Origin: Oscillospiraceae bacterium
GTDB lineage: Bacteria; Bacillota; Clostridia; Oscillospirales; Ruminococcaceae
DNA: 64,000 nt
Direction of reading: 5' to 3'
NCBI GenBank assembly: GCA_017518255.1
Contig: JAFWVK010000084.1
Span: 25,736 to 89,735 of the forward strand
Made by a program: the position numbers and the translations under genes. Shown piece after piece: positions 53,304 through 61,444 of this stretch. The notes under the pieces were generated by a model, which worked only from the letters and a program-made list of their open reading frames with translations, searched no databases and was not told the DNA's origin. Each line of letters begins with the position of its first letter. Positions within the stretch are counted from its first letter, which is position 1.

Positions 53304-56099
53304 TTATTCCTTTATGCAGTATACCAAGAAACCTTCGGAATTGTCGCCGGATACAACAGGAGTTGCACCGACCGGATACTGGATATCGGTCGAATCGGAG
53401 GTTTCCGATGCAGGTACATAGTACATTTCATAATTCACACCGCCTGCCGTAGCAGTCAGATGTGCTTTTTCCCATGTGTGCTGTGAAATCTTGTCGAGAT
53501 ACTCCTCAAGGCAAAGATCGTTTTCTTTCATGTAAACAGCGTGGGGAATACCGACATAGCGGAAATGCCAGGTTTTGCCGTCAAGTCCTGTTTTGTCTTC
53601 CTTTCCGTCCGGATAACGGACAATGAAACCGTATTCAGCCGCGTGCTCGGCAAGCCAAGCATAATCGCCGTCCGGCGTATAAGGTTTGTGAGAACCGTTT
53701 GCTTCGTTCAGAATCGCAAGATCCAATGTCAGACCGGTAGAACGCTCCGGAATCTGAATTCCGTAAGGAACAACCGCGGATACAGCAGCTTTCGGCTGCT
53801 CATTTGTGCTGTATACCATGATGTTTCCGTGGCCGGTTGCCGCAAAGAAATCGTTGAACCAGCGGATCAGGTCTTCGCTAATGGCACTGTCAAACTTCAA
53901 ATAGGCACTTGTCAGACGGAGATGCTGATATTTGATATTTGCGAACGTAATCAGATTCGGGTTGTAGGTCTGCTGATGCTCATCGTCGATCAAAACGGTG
54001 TTACCGCGGTGCAGTTCGTCATTGGAAACTGTCAGAATAGAAGTTTCTCTTGTTTCCACATCAGCACCGCCGTTATCGGTCGTGTCAGAAACAGGGGAAA
54101 TAAAGATTGTTGTAGAACTTGTGGTTGCAAGGGTGGTGGTGGAAGCAAGTGTTGTAGTAGTTGATTCCGCAATGATTCCGGTATTATCCGGAACAGAATC
54201 GGCTTCGGAGGAGCTGCCGCTCTGAATGTTGAGCTGTCCTTTATCTTCGTGCCATCTGGTCCAGACTCTTCTGCCGAAATCAATCGCAAAAATGCCGAGA
54301 ATAATAAAGGTCAGAGCCAGGGCAATTTTGCCGTAATCAAAGCCGCCTTCTTCATCCTGTTCTTCCTGATCATCATAGAGCTCCGGTTCTTCGGGCTGAA
54401 TGACTTCGGGCTCTTCAAACGGATCGGATTTTCTGCTCATACGCTGAGATTTTCTTCTGTAAGGCTTATGCACTGCATAGCCGCCTCTTACATCGGAATC
54501 ATCTTCGTTATACGCAGGTTCTTCATCGGTATCGTCATAGCCTCCGAAATCGTCAATATCATCGAAGACAGGGGGCGCAGGCTTGGGTGCCGTGTTTTTC
54601 CATGTGACCTTGCGCTGCTTGGTTTTTGCCATATCCTCTTCTGATTCAGTGATTTCGGCTTCTTCCGGTTCTGCCGTTTCTTCGGAGAGAAAATCATCTT
54701 CATCGGTGTAGTCGTCATCAAATACATCGCGAACCGGCTCTTCTCCGTCTTCAGCAGCGGAATAATCATCTTCGTCATCAAATTCCGGTTCTTCCGGCTC
54801 TGCATTCAGACTGTGAATCAGTTTCCGGAACGGATTGGTGATCTTAAAGAGAAGAGAAGGCTTCTTCTCTGCTTCATAAGGCTCGTCATCGCTGAAATCT
54901 GCTTCCTCATCATAAGGTGCATCATCAGCGTAGCCTTCCTCATTTTCATCGTAGGATTCCTCGTCCCCGAAGATATCCGCGTCTTCGTCGTAGGACTCTT
55001 CATCTCCGAAGGCTTCTCCGTTTTCATCGTAGAATTCTTCGGTTTCGTCATACTCTCCGTCATACGGTTCTGCATCATCTTCGTAGACAGTTTCCTCATC
55101 GGAATACTCTGCTGTTTCGTCATCCGTTTCTTCCGTCAGATATTCTTCAGTTTCGCCGCCTTCTACTTTATAATCATCTGCATCTGAGAAGTCGTCAGCA
55201 TCATCATCGTCATCCAGATCATCAAAGATGAAATCAAACTCATCTTCTTCGTTTACTGTTTCCTCGTCAGCGATAAATTCATCGTTCTTCTTTGCTGTTT
55301 CATCAATAGAAGCAGCGTCACGGTTATTTTTTTTCTTCGGATCGCGGTTTTCCTGCGAATCTCTCTGCTGTTTGTGATTACTCATCTCGTTTTTTGTATC
55401 CTCCGATTCACTTGATTCATTTGGAGCATTTTCTGTCTCCCTGAGTTGCCGGGTTTGTTTGTCCGGAAGTGCTTTTCGGGCGGGAGGCGGCGGTTCGGGC
55501 TCTTTCATGGTCAGGAGCCCTGTTACGCGGTCTGTCATTTCACGCCGTATTTGCTTAAGAACGCCGGGTGAAGGGTCTGCTGCATCGGTTTCCGGAACAT
55601 CGAAAGGCGCGCCGTACCGAACGGTAATTTTGCTGCGAAAATGCAGTTTCCCGTCAAATACAATTGCAACCGGAACCACCGGGACACCGGTTTGTGCAGC
55701 AAGAAGTGCAGCACCAGTTTTGAAATGTCCAAGGGTTCCGTCCTTTGACCGAGTGCCTTCCGGAAAGACCAGTGCATTTTCTCCGTTTTGGAGGCGGAAA
55801 GCAATTTCTTCCAGTGCGGTGACATCTCCCGCTCCGCGGTCAATTGCAACGCCGCCGAGTTTTCTGAGCAGCCATCCGATCAATCCGGAGGAAAACAACT
55901 CCTGTTTAGCGAGAAAACAGAATTGTGTTTCCTTATTCTGAATACCGATCAGGATAGGATCTGCATTGCTGCGGTGATTGCTGATATAGAGATATCCGCT
56001 TTCGCGTGGAACATTCTCCATACCTTCTGTTTCGATTTTATACCAGAGCGGCATCAGCAGCCGCATGACTCGCATTGCAAATTTGTAGAATCTGTTCAT
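53304..56099 (-). CDS. PlsC acyltransferase fused to acidic linker, membrane helix and degenerate VanY domain
   Basis: A 931-residue reading frame with four parts. Residues 1-200 are a 1-acyl-glycerol-3-phosphate acyltransferase with the catalytic HRSNAD (His42, Asp47) and FPEGTRS (112-118). Residues about 200-590 are disordered and extremely rich in Asp and Glu, with repeats such as FGDEESYDE at 364-372 and 377-385. A membrane helix spans about 591-608, and a Thr/Ser-rich stalk follows. Residues about 690-870 resemble a VanY D,D-carboxypeptidase (TGLTLDLA, YGFIVRYPDGKE, WHFRYVG), but the first zinc His is Arg786 and the catalytic Glu before Trp-His is Lys842; Asp793 and His845 remain. An ATG at 55385 (Met239), with GGAGG 14 nt upstream, could start a separate second product. 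It overlaps cmk by ATGA, the usual place for plsC. Confidence 0.88.
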   Translation of the reverse strand: MNRFYKFAMRVMRLLMPLWYKIETEGMENVPRESGYLYISNHRSNADPILIGIQNKETQFCFLAKQELFSSGLIGWLLRKLGGVAIDRGAGDVTALEEIAFRLQNGENALVFPEGTRSKDGTLGHFKTGAALLAAQTGVPVVPVAIVFDGKLHFRSKITVRYGAPFDVPETDAADPSPGVLKQIRREMTDRVTGLLTMKEPEPPPPARKALPDKQTRQLRETENAPNESSESEDTKNEMSNHKQQRDSQENRDPKKKNNRDAASIDETAKKNDEFIADEETVNEEDEFDFIFDDLDDDDDADDFSDADDYKVEGGETEEYLTEETDDETAEYSDEETVYEDDAEPYDGEYDETEEFYDENGEAFGDEESYDEDADIFGDEESYDENEEGYADDAPYDEEADFSDDEPYEAEKKPSLLFKITNPFRKLIHSLNAEPEEPEFDDEDDYSAAEDGEEPVRDVFDDDYTDEDDFLSEETAEPEEAEITESEEDMAKTKQRKVTWKNTAPKPAPPVFDDIDDFGGYDDTDEEPAYNEDDSDVRGGYAVHKPYRRKSQRMSRKSDPFEEPEVIQPEEPELYDDQEEQDEEGGFDYGKIALALTFIILGIFAIDFGRRVWTRWHEDKGQLNIQSGSSSEADSVPDNTGIIAESTTTTLASTTTLATTSSTTIFISPVSDTTDNGGADVETRETSILTVSNDELHRGNTVLIDDEHQQTYNPNLITFANIKYQHLRLTSAYLKFDSAISEDLIRWFNDFFAATGHGNIMVYSTNEQPKAAVSAVVPYGIQIPERSTGLTLDLAILNEANGSHKPYTPDGDYAWLAEHAAEYGFIVRYPDGKEDKTGLDGKTWHFRYVGIPHAVYMKENDLCLEEYLDKISQHTWEKAHLTATAGGVNYEMYYVPASETSDSTDIQYPVGATPVVSGDNSEGFLVYCIKE

Positions 56100-56767
56100 A
56101 ATCCGAGCTTCTCCTTACAAATCTGAAACAGCATCTGCTCGGATTCTTCCAGACCGGCGTCTGAGGTATCGACCGGAACGGCATCTTCTGCCTGCTTCAG
56201 CGGAGAAATCTTTCGGTTCATATCATGTTCATCTCTGCGAATGACATCCTCCAGAACCGATTCAAAGGTCTGAGCGCCCGGCTGTTTTTGTTCCAGCTCC
56301 AGGAAACGGCGCATTGCGCGCTTTTCGGGAGAAGCTGTAAGAAATATTTTTACATCGGCATCCGGAAGGACAACTGTTCCGATGTCTCTTCCGTCCATTA
56401 CAACGGAATTTTGTTCCGCAAGAGACTGCTGAAGCCGGAACAGGAATTTCCTGACTGCCGGCAAAGCCGAGACACGCGACGCAGCCATTGAGACTGCTTC
56501 TGTCCGGATCAATGCTGTTACATCTTCGCCGTTGGCAAATACATGCTGTTCACCGTCGAGATAGTCCATAGTAACAGTCAGTTCAGGGAGCTTGTCCTTG
56601 ATTTCCTCGTCGGTTTCTGCATGTTCCCGCATCATCCAAAGAGCAATCGTTCTGTAAAGTGCACCGGTGTCAACATAGATGCATCTGAGTCTTTTGGCAA
56701 GCCTGCGGGAGAGGGTGCTTTTTCCGGCACCGGACGGTCCGTCAACCGCTATATTGAAATGACGCAT
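56096..56767 (-). CDS. cmk: Cytidylate kinase
   Basis: A 223-residue kinase that phosphorylates CMP and dCMP. P-loop GPSGAGKST at the N-terminus, YVDTGALYRT, and DGRDIGTVVLPDADVKIFLTAS follow. The start at 56767 (MRHFNIAVDG) is set by a GGAGG site; an upstream extension of 72 codons crosses the promoter and is not real. Its stop overlaps the plsC-type gene, the common cmk-plsC pairing in clostridia. Confidence 0.96.
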   Translation of the reverse strand: MRHFNIAVDGPSGAGKSTLSRRLAKRLRCIYVDTGALYRTIALWMMREHAETDEEIKDKLPELTVTMDYLDGEQHVFANGEDVTALIRTEAVSMAASRVSALPAVRKFLFRLQQSLAEQNSVVMDGRDIGTVVLPDADVKIFLTASPEKRAMRRFLELEQKQPGAQTFESVLEDVIRRDEHDMNRKISPLKQAEDAVPVDTSDAGLEESEQMLFQICKEKLGL

Positions 56768-56806
56768 GAAGCTGCCTCCATCCATACCTCTGATTATCCA
56801 GATACT

Positions 56807-56835
56807 AGTATAGCATATTTCGACCGAATTTGCAA
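56807..56835 (-). promoter_or_regulatory. Sigma-A promoter of cmk
   Basis: Minus strand: -35 TTGCAA (56835-56830), 17-bp spacer, -10 TATACT (56812-56807). Confidence 0.8.
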
Positions 56836-57133
56836 GTGATTTCTGATTTTTTTTCATGATTTCTTTTGTAGAATATCTGATTGTTCCCGAAAATCCGCCT
56901 TTTGATTCACAAATGAAAGAGATATTGCACGAAAATAAATAGAAAACAGGGGGAGAAAACTGCTTTGTCATAAACAATCTCAATGATTTGATGACAGGAG
57001 GCTGCGTTTTGTCATCCGGAAAGAAGCCTTAAACCTCATCCGAATTCATCATGTCCTGAATCCTGACCTGTGCATCACAAACTTTGTTATGCAGCTTTTT
57101 TGCGGAATCTGTTTTTATATTCTGAAAAAACTG

Positions 57134-57153
57134 TGTGATATACTGAATTCAGC
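57134..57153 (+). promoter_or_regulatory. Extended -10 promoter of the zinc-ribbon membrane gene
   Basis: TGATATACT (57136-57144) is an extended -10 element; no good -35 is seen. The 20 bases 57134-57153 match 58724-58743, the promoter of the AraC gene, at 19 positions. Confidence 0.6.
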
Positions 57154-57185
57154 AAATACCCAAAGTATTAAAAGGAGGTATCATT

Positions 57186-58067
57186 ATGAATCAAAACTCA
57201 TACTCTGCTTTTCCGGAGCCGAGAATCATTCTGGCAAAATGTACGAGCTGCGGAAGCGAATTTTCCGGAAGCCCTTCACAGAAGGATGCACCCTGTCCGT
57301 ATTGCGGCAAAAAAAACGTGGTTTGTTTTACCGGTGCGCAGGAACAGGTGAGATTCGGAACGGATGCTGTAATGCAGCAGGAGACTCCGCCGAAAAAACG
57401 GCATACGCTGCTCTGGGTGCTTGGCTGGCTTATAATTTTTCCGCTCCCGCTGACCATCCTGATGCTGCGACTCCGAAAACCGGAAAAAAAGATTCGGCTC
57501 GGAATCATTGCAGCCAGCTGGATTCTCTATTTCATTCTGATGGCGATTTCAGCTTCCCGAAACAACGATAATTCAAACAGTTCAACTGTGCAGCCTTCCG
57601 AGACCGGCACAAGCATCACGGAAGTCCAACAGACAACAGCACCTCCGCAGAAGACGGAGCAGCAAAAACAGACTGATATTGATACGGAAACAACTGCATT
57701 GTCGGAATCCTCAGAGGACGGAGCGAAAACGACAAAAAACAATGACATTTCTGCTTCCGATATCAGAAAAATGGTAGAAAAAGGTGATTATTCACTGGTT
57801 ACACCGTCTTTTAAGAAAACAATGGATGCATATGAGGCATTTTATGACGATTATATTGCCTTTATGAAAAAATACTCGGAAAACGAGGCAAATGCAATTG
57901 AAATGCTGAATGATTATATGTCCATGATGGGAAAATTGGAGGAATGGGGAGAAAAGATTGATTCCATTGATGAGGAAAATCTTTCGCCGGCAGACGACGC
58001 TTATTTCCTGCTTGTAACAGTACGTATAGAGAAAAAACTGCTCAGTTCACTCGGAACCATTGAATAA
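57186..58067 (+). CDS. Zinc-ribbon membrane protein with extracytoplasmic helical domain
   Basis: A 293-residue protein. A zinc ribbon opens it (CTSCG...CPYCGKKN, about 18-43), then two membrane helices (about 78-92 and 102-122), a Ser/Thr/Gln-rich linker (about 125-195) and a helical C-terminal domain (about 197-293: FKKTMDAYEAFYDDYIAFMKKY). From memory that last domain matches a DUF common in clostridial zinc-ribbon proteins (DUF6591-like); function unknown. AAGGAGG precedes the ATG. A hairpin follows the stop. Confidence 0.85.
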   Translation: MNQNSYSAFPEPRIILAKCTSCGSEFSGSPSQKDAPCPYCGKKNVVCFTGAQEQVRFGTDAVMQQETPPKKRHTLLWVLGWLIIFPLPLTILMLRLRKPEKKIRLGIIAASWILYFILMAISASRNNDNSNSSTVQPSETGTSITEVQQTTAPPQKTEQQKQTDIDTETTALSESSEDGAKTTKNNDISASDIRKMVEKGDYSLVTPSFKKTMDAYEAFYDDYIAFMKKYSENEANAIEMLNDYMSMMGKLEEWGEKIDSIDEENLSPADDAYFLLVTVRIEKKLLSSLGTIE

Positions 58068-58071
58068 CAAA

Positions 58072-58110
58072 TAACAGGTACCGCATAAATACCAAGCGGT
58101 ACCTGTTATA
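58072..58110. terminator. Bidirectional hairpin between convergent genes
   Basis: A 14-bp stem (58072-58085 with 58097-58110) and an 11-nt loop; short T-runs on either side. Confidence 0.75.
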
Positions 58111-58114
58111 TTTG

Positions 58115-58477
58115 TCATCGCATCAGTGCATCCAGTTCCGTCAGGGTCAGAGCGCGGAGCAGAATATGTGTATCATTATCATCCACGATATATCCGCCGA
58201 TGCCGAGTCTTCGGATTGCCGTAAAAAAATCTGTATCTCCGATAACAACGCCTCTGGTTTTGCTGTAAAGAAGCAGACGCCATTCTTCCACGGGTTTTCC
58301 TTCTATCTGATAACGCTGCTGCGGCTGTTTCGGTAAAATTGTTTCAACCCCTTCATTCAGTGCAAATACACCGAAATCCACACCGTCCGGTCTGACGTAA
58401 AAACGCGGAGTACCGACATAGGCAGTGCTCCAGTCAATTTCAGGCGTATTACCGGTATATATATTTTGCTGATCCAA
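58115..58477 (-). CDS. Small hypothetical protein
   Basis: A 120-residue soluble protein that I do not recognise. It is rich in Asp, Gly and aromatic residues and looks mixed alpha/beta. The start is TTG 58477, supported by AGGAGG eight nt upstream; no ATG lies near. It is transcribed alone, convergent with the zinc-ribbon membrane gene, from an AT-rich region where a TACAAT is visible but no clear -35. Confidence 0.75.
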   Translation of the reverse strand: MDQQNIYTGNTPEIDWSTAYVGTPRFYVRPDGVDFGVFALNEGVETILPKQPQQRYQIEGKPVEEWRLLLYSKTRGVVIGDTDFFTAIRRLGIGGYIVDDNDTHILLRALTLTELDALMR

Positions 58478-58723
58478 TTTGAATTCCTCCTTATTGTAAT
58501 TCTGATAATTGAAAAATTAACATAATTGTAATCAAAACTAATAATAATTATGGTATAATGATATGTATTATAATAGCTTTACTGAAAAGAAAAATGCACA
58601 ACATTTGTTTCATATTACCACAAAAAAAGATGGTTGTCAAGTATCAAATGAGAAAACCCATGGGCGTGATACCGTTTAACCCTGACAAAGAGTGCAGAAA
58701 AAGTCGGGACAGTAAAATTTTGA

Positions 58724-58743
58724 TGTGATATAATGAATTCAGC
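58724..58743 (+). promoter_or_regulatory. Extended -10 promoter of the AraC-MutS-like operon
   Basis: TGATATAAT (58726-58734), with GGGACA (58706-58711) as weak -35 at 17 bp. It shares 19 of 20 bases with the promoter at 57134-57153. Confidence 0.65.
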
Positions 58744-58760
58744 GGAATGGGGTGACCGTT

Positions 58761-59594
58761 TTGAAAGACTGGATTGAAGGATTTCAGGCTTCCATTGATT
58801 ATATGGAACAGAATCTGCCGAATGAACTGAATATTGAGACGATTGCAAAGAAAGCAGCCCTTTCTTCGTTCTATTATCAGCGGATCTTCGGCGCAATGTG
58901 CGGTATGACCGTCGGAGAATATATACGTGCCCGCCGTATGACGCTGGCGGCACAGGAATTGGCTTGCTCAGACCGAAAAGTGATTGACACAGCCTTAAAG
59001 TACGGCTATGATTCTCCTGACAGCTTTGCAAAAGCCTTCCAGCGCTTTCACGGCATTACTCCGGCACAGGCAAGAGAATCAGGTGCAAACCTGCGGTCTT
59101 TTGCTCCGCTGCATATCAAAATTACTTTGGAGGGCGGAAATATGTTGGATTACAAAATTGTTGAAAAGGCACCGTTTACGGTTGTCGGCATCAAAAAGCG
59201 TTTCGATGCCGAGACAAGTTACAGGGAAGTCCCGAAATTCTGGGACGAATGGATGGCAGACAGGAAAGGCTTAAAAGGAATGTTCGGTTTATGTACCGAC
59301 ATGGACGGAAAGACCTTTGACTACTGGATCGCAGACCTGTATCTGCCGTGGGAGGATATTCCGCAGGGCTGCTGCACCTATCAGATTCCCGGCGGACTCT
59401 GGGCGCTGTTCCGCTGCGTCGGACCTTTGCCTGACAGTATGCAGAAGGTCAATACACAGATCTGGTCGGAATGGCTTCCGGCATTGCAAGGGTATCGTAT
59501 AGCAGGTGATTATTCCTTGGAGTTCTATACGCCGCCGGCGAAAAACCCTGCCGATACGGTCAGTTATATCTGCATACCCTTGAAAAAAGTGTAA
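58761..59594 (+). CDS. AraC family regulator with GyrI-like ligand domain
   Basis: A 277-residue regulator. Two helix-turn-helix units lie in residues about 1-105 (IETIAKKAALSSFYYQRIFGAMCGMTVGEYIRARR and the second with YDSPDSFAKAFQRFHGITPAQAR). Residues about 125-277 form a GyrI/Rob-like effector domain (MLDYKIVEKAPFTVVGIKKRF). Such proteins often sense drugs or cationic compounds. TTG 58761 is chosen because GGGGTGA lies 5 nt upstream; GTG 58752 would add three residues. It leads the MutS-like gene by 11 nt. Confidence 0.9.
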   Translation: MKDWIEGFQASIDYMEQNLPNELNIETIAKKAALSSFYYQRIFGAMCGMTVGEYIRARRMTLAAQELACSDRKVIDTALKYGYDSPDSFAKAFQRFHGITPAQARESGANLRSFAPLHIKITLEGGNMLDYKIVEKAPFTVVGIKKRFDAETSYREVPKFWDEWMADRKGLKGMFGLCTDMDGKTFDYWIADLYLPWEDIPQGCCTYQIPGGLWALFRCVGPLPDSMQKVNTQIWSEWLPALQGYRIAGDYSLEFYTPPAKNPADTVSYICIPLKKV

Positions 59595-59605
59595 GAGGCA
59601 AAGCT

Positions 59606-61336
59606 ATGAATCAATATACTGGGTTCAGCCTGATGCAGCCCGCTCAAACATGCAGCGAATACCGCAGGCTTCCGGATCATGTGCTGCACGATCTGGGGTT
59701 GGAGGAGTTTTGCAGGGCTGTTTCAAGCGATGCCGGGGAACGCCGTCTGATCACAAATATACTTTCACAAATCACGGACGATGCGAATATTGCCGCATAC
59801 CGGCAGCAGATTTTTGCAGATATTCTTCGGCTACCGGAATTGAGAAAAACCATGATGCAGCTGTTTGACAGAATACAATTCATGAAGGATTTTTCGTCCA
59901 TGCACAAGACCTCCGATGAGGAAATTGGCTTGTGGCATCTGTTCCACCGCCTTGACGAGCTGAATGATTATATAAAATGTGTCGAAGCAATGCGTGAATG
60001 CCTTTCTGATGAGCGGATTCAGTCTCAGGGGCTGAAAGGCCTCCGAAACTACATCGGCAGTCTTTACAGTGAAGCGTGTTTTGCAGAAATGAAGGCGGAT
60101 ATCGCCGCGCTGAAACTAAAGGTTTCCGACGTCCAAAGTGTCACACTCGGCATCAATGTCAATGAGCGCTTTGAAGCCGTCAGCATAGGACTGGTCTCTG
60201 TCAACAGAAAACCGTTCAAAAAGTCCGGCATCGTAAGTAATTTCGCAGATGCAATCGCGGCGAAGGACAAACTTCGTGATACCGCAGACTGGGACGGTGA
60301 TATGCATTATCAGGTCATCGACAAGGAGGAAAAACGCGGGTTCATCAACCGTATGATGAACGATGCCGGCCTGCTTGCGGTACAGTCTTCCCTTGCGGCG
60401 AATGCCAGAACCAAGTCCACAATCGTGAATGCTATGGCTGATGATGCAACGGAAAAATCAACATTCTATCTGGATACCGTTGTAAATAAAATGCTCAGTT
60501 CTCTTGTGAAAAAGTTGCGGGATACGCTTACCAAATACGCAAATATTGCAATTTTGAATGTTTCCGGATTGGTGCCGGAGTTTCTCTATTACATCAGATG
60601 TGCGGAGTTTATCAGCGGTCTGAGGGAAAAGGGCTGCGTATTCTGCGTGGCACAGCCGGAAACTGAGAGCGTAACTTCCATGTCTGCAAAAGGCTTCTAC
60701 AATCTCATGCTTGCCATGAATATGGATAATGTCAGTGAGATCGTGCACAATGATCTTTCCTTCGATCAAAAGCATACCGTTTATATTCTCACCGGAGCAA
60801 ACCGCGGCGGAAAGACTACGATTACACAGGCTGTCGGTCAGATGTTCATTCTGGCACAGGGAGGACTTTTCGTTCCTGCGGAAAGTTTCCGATATGTTCC
60901 CTGCGACTGCGTCTTTACGCACTTTCCTGCCGACGAAGACAATACTATGGATCTGGGAAGACTGGGGGAGGAGTGCGTTCGCTTCAGGGAAATGTTCTCT
61001 CAGGCTACAAGCAGAAGTCTCGTGCTGCTGAACGAGACGTTCTCCACAACTTCGTTTGAGGAGGGCTATTATATTGCAAGAGATTCCGTAAAAGCGCTCC
61101 TGACCAAGGCTGTCCGGACAATCTACAATACCCATATTCACAAACTTGGTGAGGACACTGAGGAGTTAACCGTTGAAAGCACCGGCGCCGGAGCTGCGTC
61201 ACTGATTATGCGTACTGAGGACGGAAAGCGTTCATTTAAGGTAGCTCTTGCAAAGCCGGAGGGTTCTTCCTATGCAAAGGATATTGCTGAAAAATACGGC
61301 GTGACCTATGATATGCTCGTCAGCGGATCATCATAA
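59606..61336 (+). CDS. MutS-like ATPase without mismatch-recognition domain
   Basis: A 576-residue protein related to MutS in its core and ATPase domains. The lever/clamp-like helical part is at about 100-330, the P-loop TGANRGGKTT at 396-405, and Walker B SLVLLNETFSTTS at 471-483, where MutS has an Asp at the place of Asn476. The signature-like TTSFEEG follows. The N-terminal mismatch-reading and connector domains of MutS1 are missing, and there is no SMR nuclease tail as in MutS2. Its use is unknown; co-transcription with an AraC/GyrI regulator suggests stress- or drug-induced expression. Confidence 0.85.
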   Translation: MNQYTGFSLMQPAQTCSEYRRLPDHVLHDLGLEEFCRAVSSDAGERRLITNILSQITDDANIAAYRQQIFADILRLPELRKTMMQLFDRIQFMKDFSSMHKTSDEEIGLWHLFHRLDELNDYIKCVEAMRECLSDERIQSQGLKGLRNYIGSLYSEACFAEMKADIAALKLKVSDVQSVTLGINVNERFEAVSIGLVSVNRKPFKKSGIVSNFADAIAAKDKLRDTADWDGDMHYQVIDKEEKRGFINRMMNDAGLLAVQSSLAANARTKSTIVNAMADDATEKSTFYLDTVVNKMLSSLVKKLRDTLTKYANIAILNVSGLVPEFLYYIRCAEFISGLREKGCVFCVAQPETESVTSMSAKGFYNLMLAMNMDNVSEIVHNDLSFDQKHTVYILTGANRGGKTTITQAVGQMFILAQGGLFVPAESFRYVPCDCVFTHFPADEDNTMDLGRLGEECVRFREMFSQATSRSLVLLNETFSTTSFEEGYYIARDSVKALLTKAVRTIYNTHIHKLGEDTEELTVESTGAGAASLIMRTEDGKRSFKVALAKPEGSSYAKDIAEKYGVTYDMLVSGSS

Positions 61337-61366
61337 TACCGCTTCAAAAAGGCAATGGCACAAAAA

Positions 61367-61406
61367 GCAAGCTCTCAAAGATATTTGAGAGCTTGCAGTG
61401 TTTTTT
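61367..61406. terminator. Bidirectional hairpin terminator
   Basis: A perfect 13-bp stem (61367-61379 with 61384-61396) and 4-nt loop, followed by GTTTTTT on the plus strand and TTTTT on the minus strand. Confidence 0.93.
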
Positions 61407-61444
61407 ATAATGATGCCTGAACCTCATCAGTCAGCTTTTGGCGT

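Larger units (their letters stand above)
56768..57185. other. Intergenic region without a recognisable gene
   Basis: These 418 bases hold the cmk promoter at one end and the promoter of the zinc-ribbon gene at the other. In between, AT-rich DNA shows no convincing frame with a ribosome site. A 40-codon minus-strand stretch ending near 57032 (…VRIQDMMNSDEV) has no start and may be a remnant or chance. Confidence 0.5.

Noticed and set aside
54488..55231. Plus-strand and alternate-frame ORFs across the acidic linker
   Set aside because: Their Arg/His/Leu- or Met/Lys-rich low-complexity content is just the other-frame reading of the Asp/Glu codons.
56768..56983. 72-codon N-terminal extension of cytidylate kinase
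   Set aside because: It crosses the promoter and lacks a ribosome site; the kinase fold begins at 56767.
57030..57150. 40-codon minus-strand frame between cmk and the zinc-ribbon gene
   Set aside because: No usable start codon or ribosome site and no recognisable similarity; could be chance.
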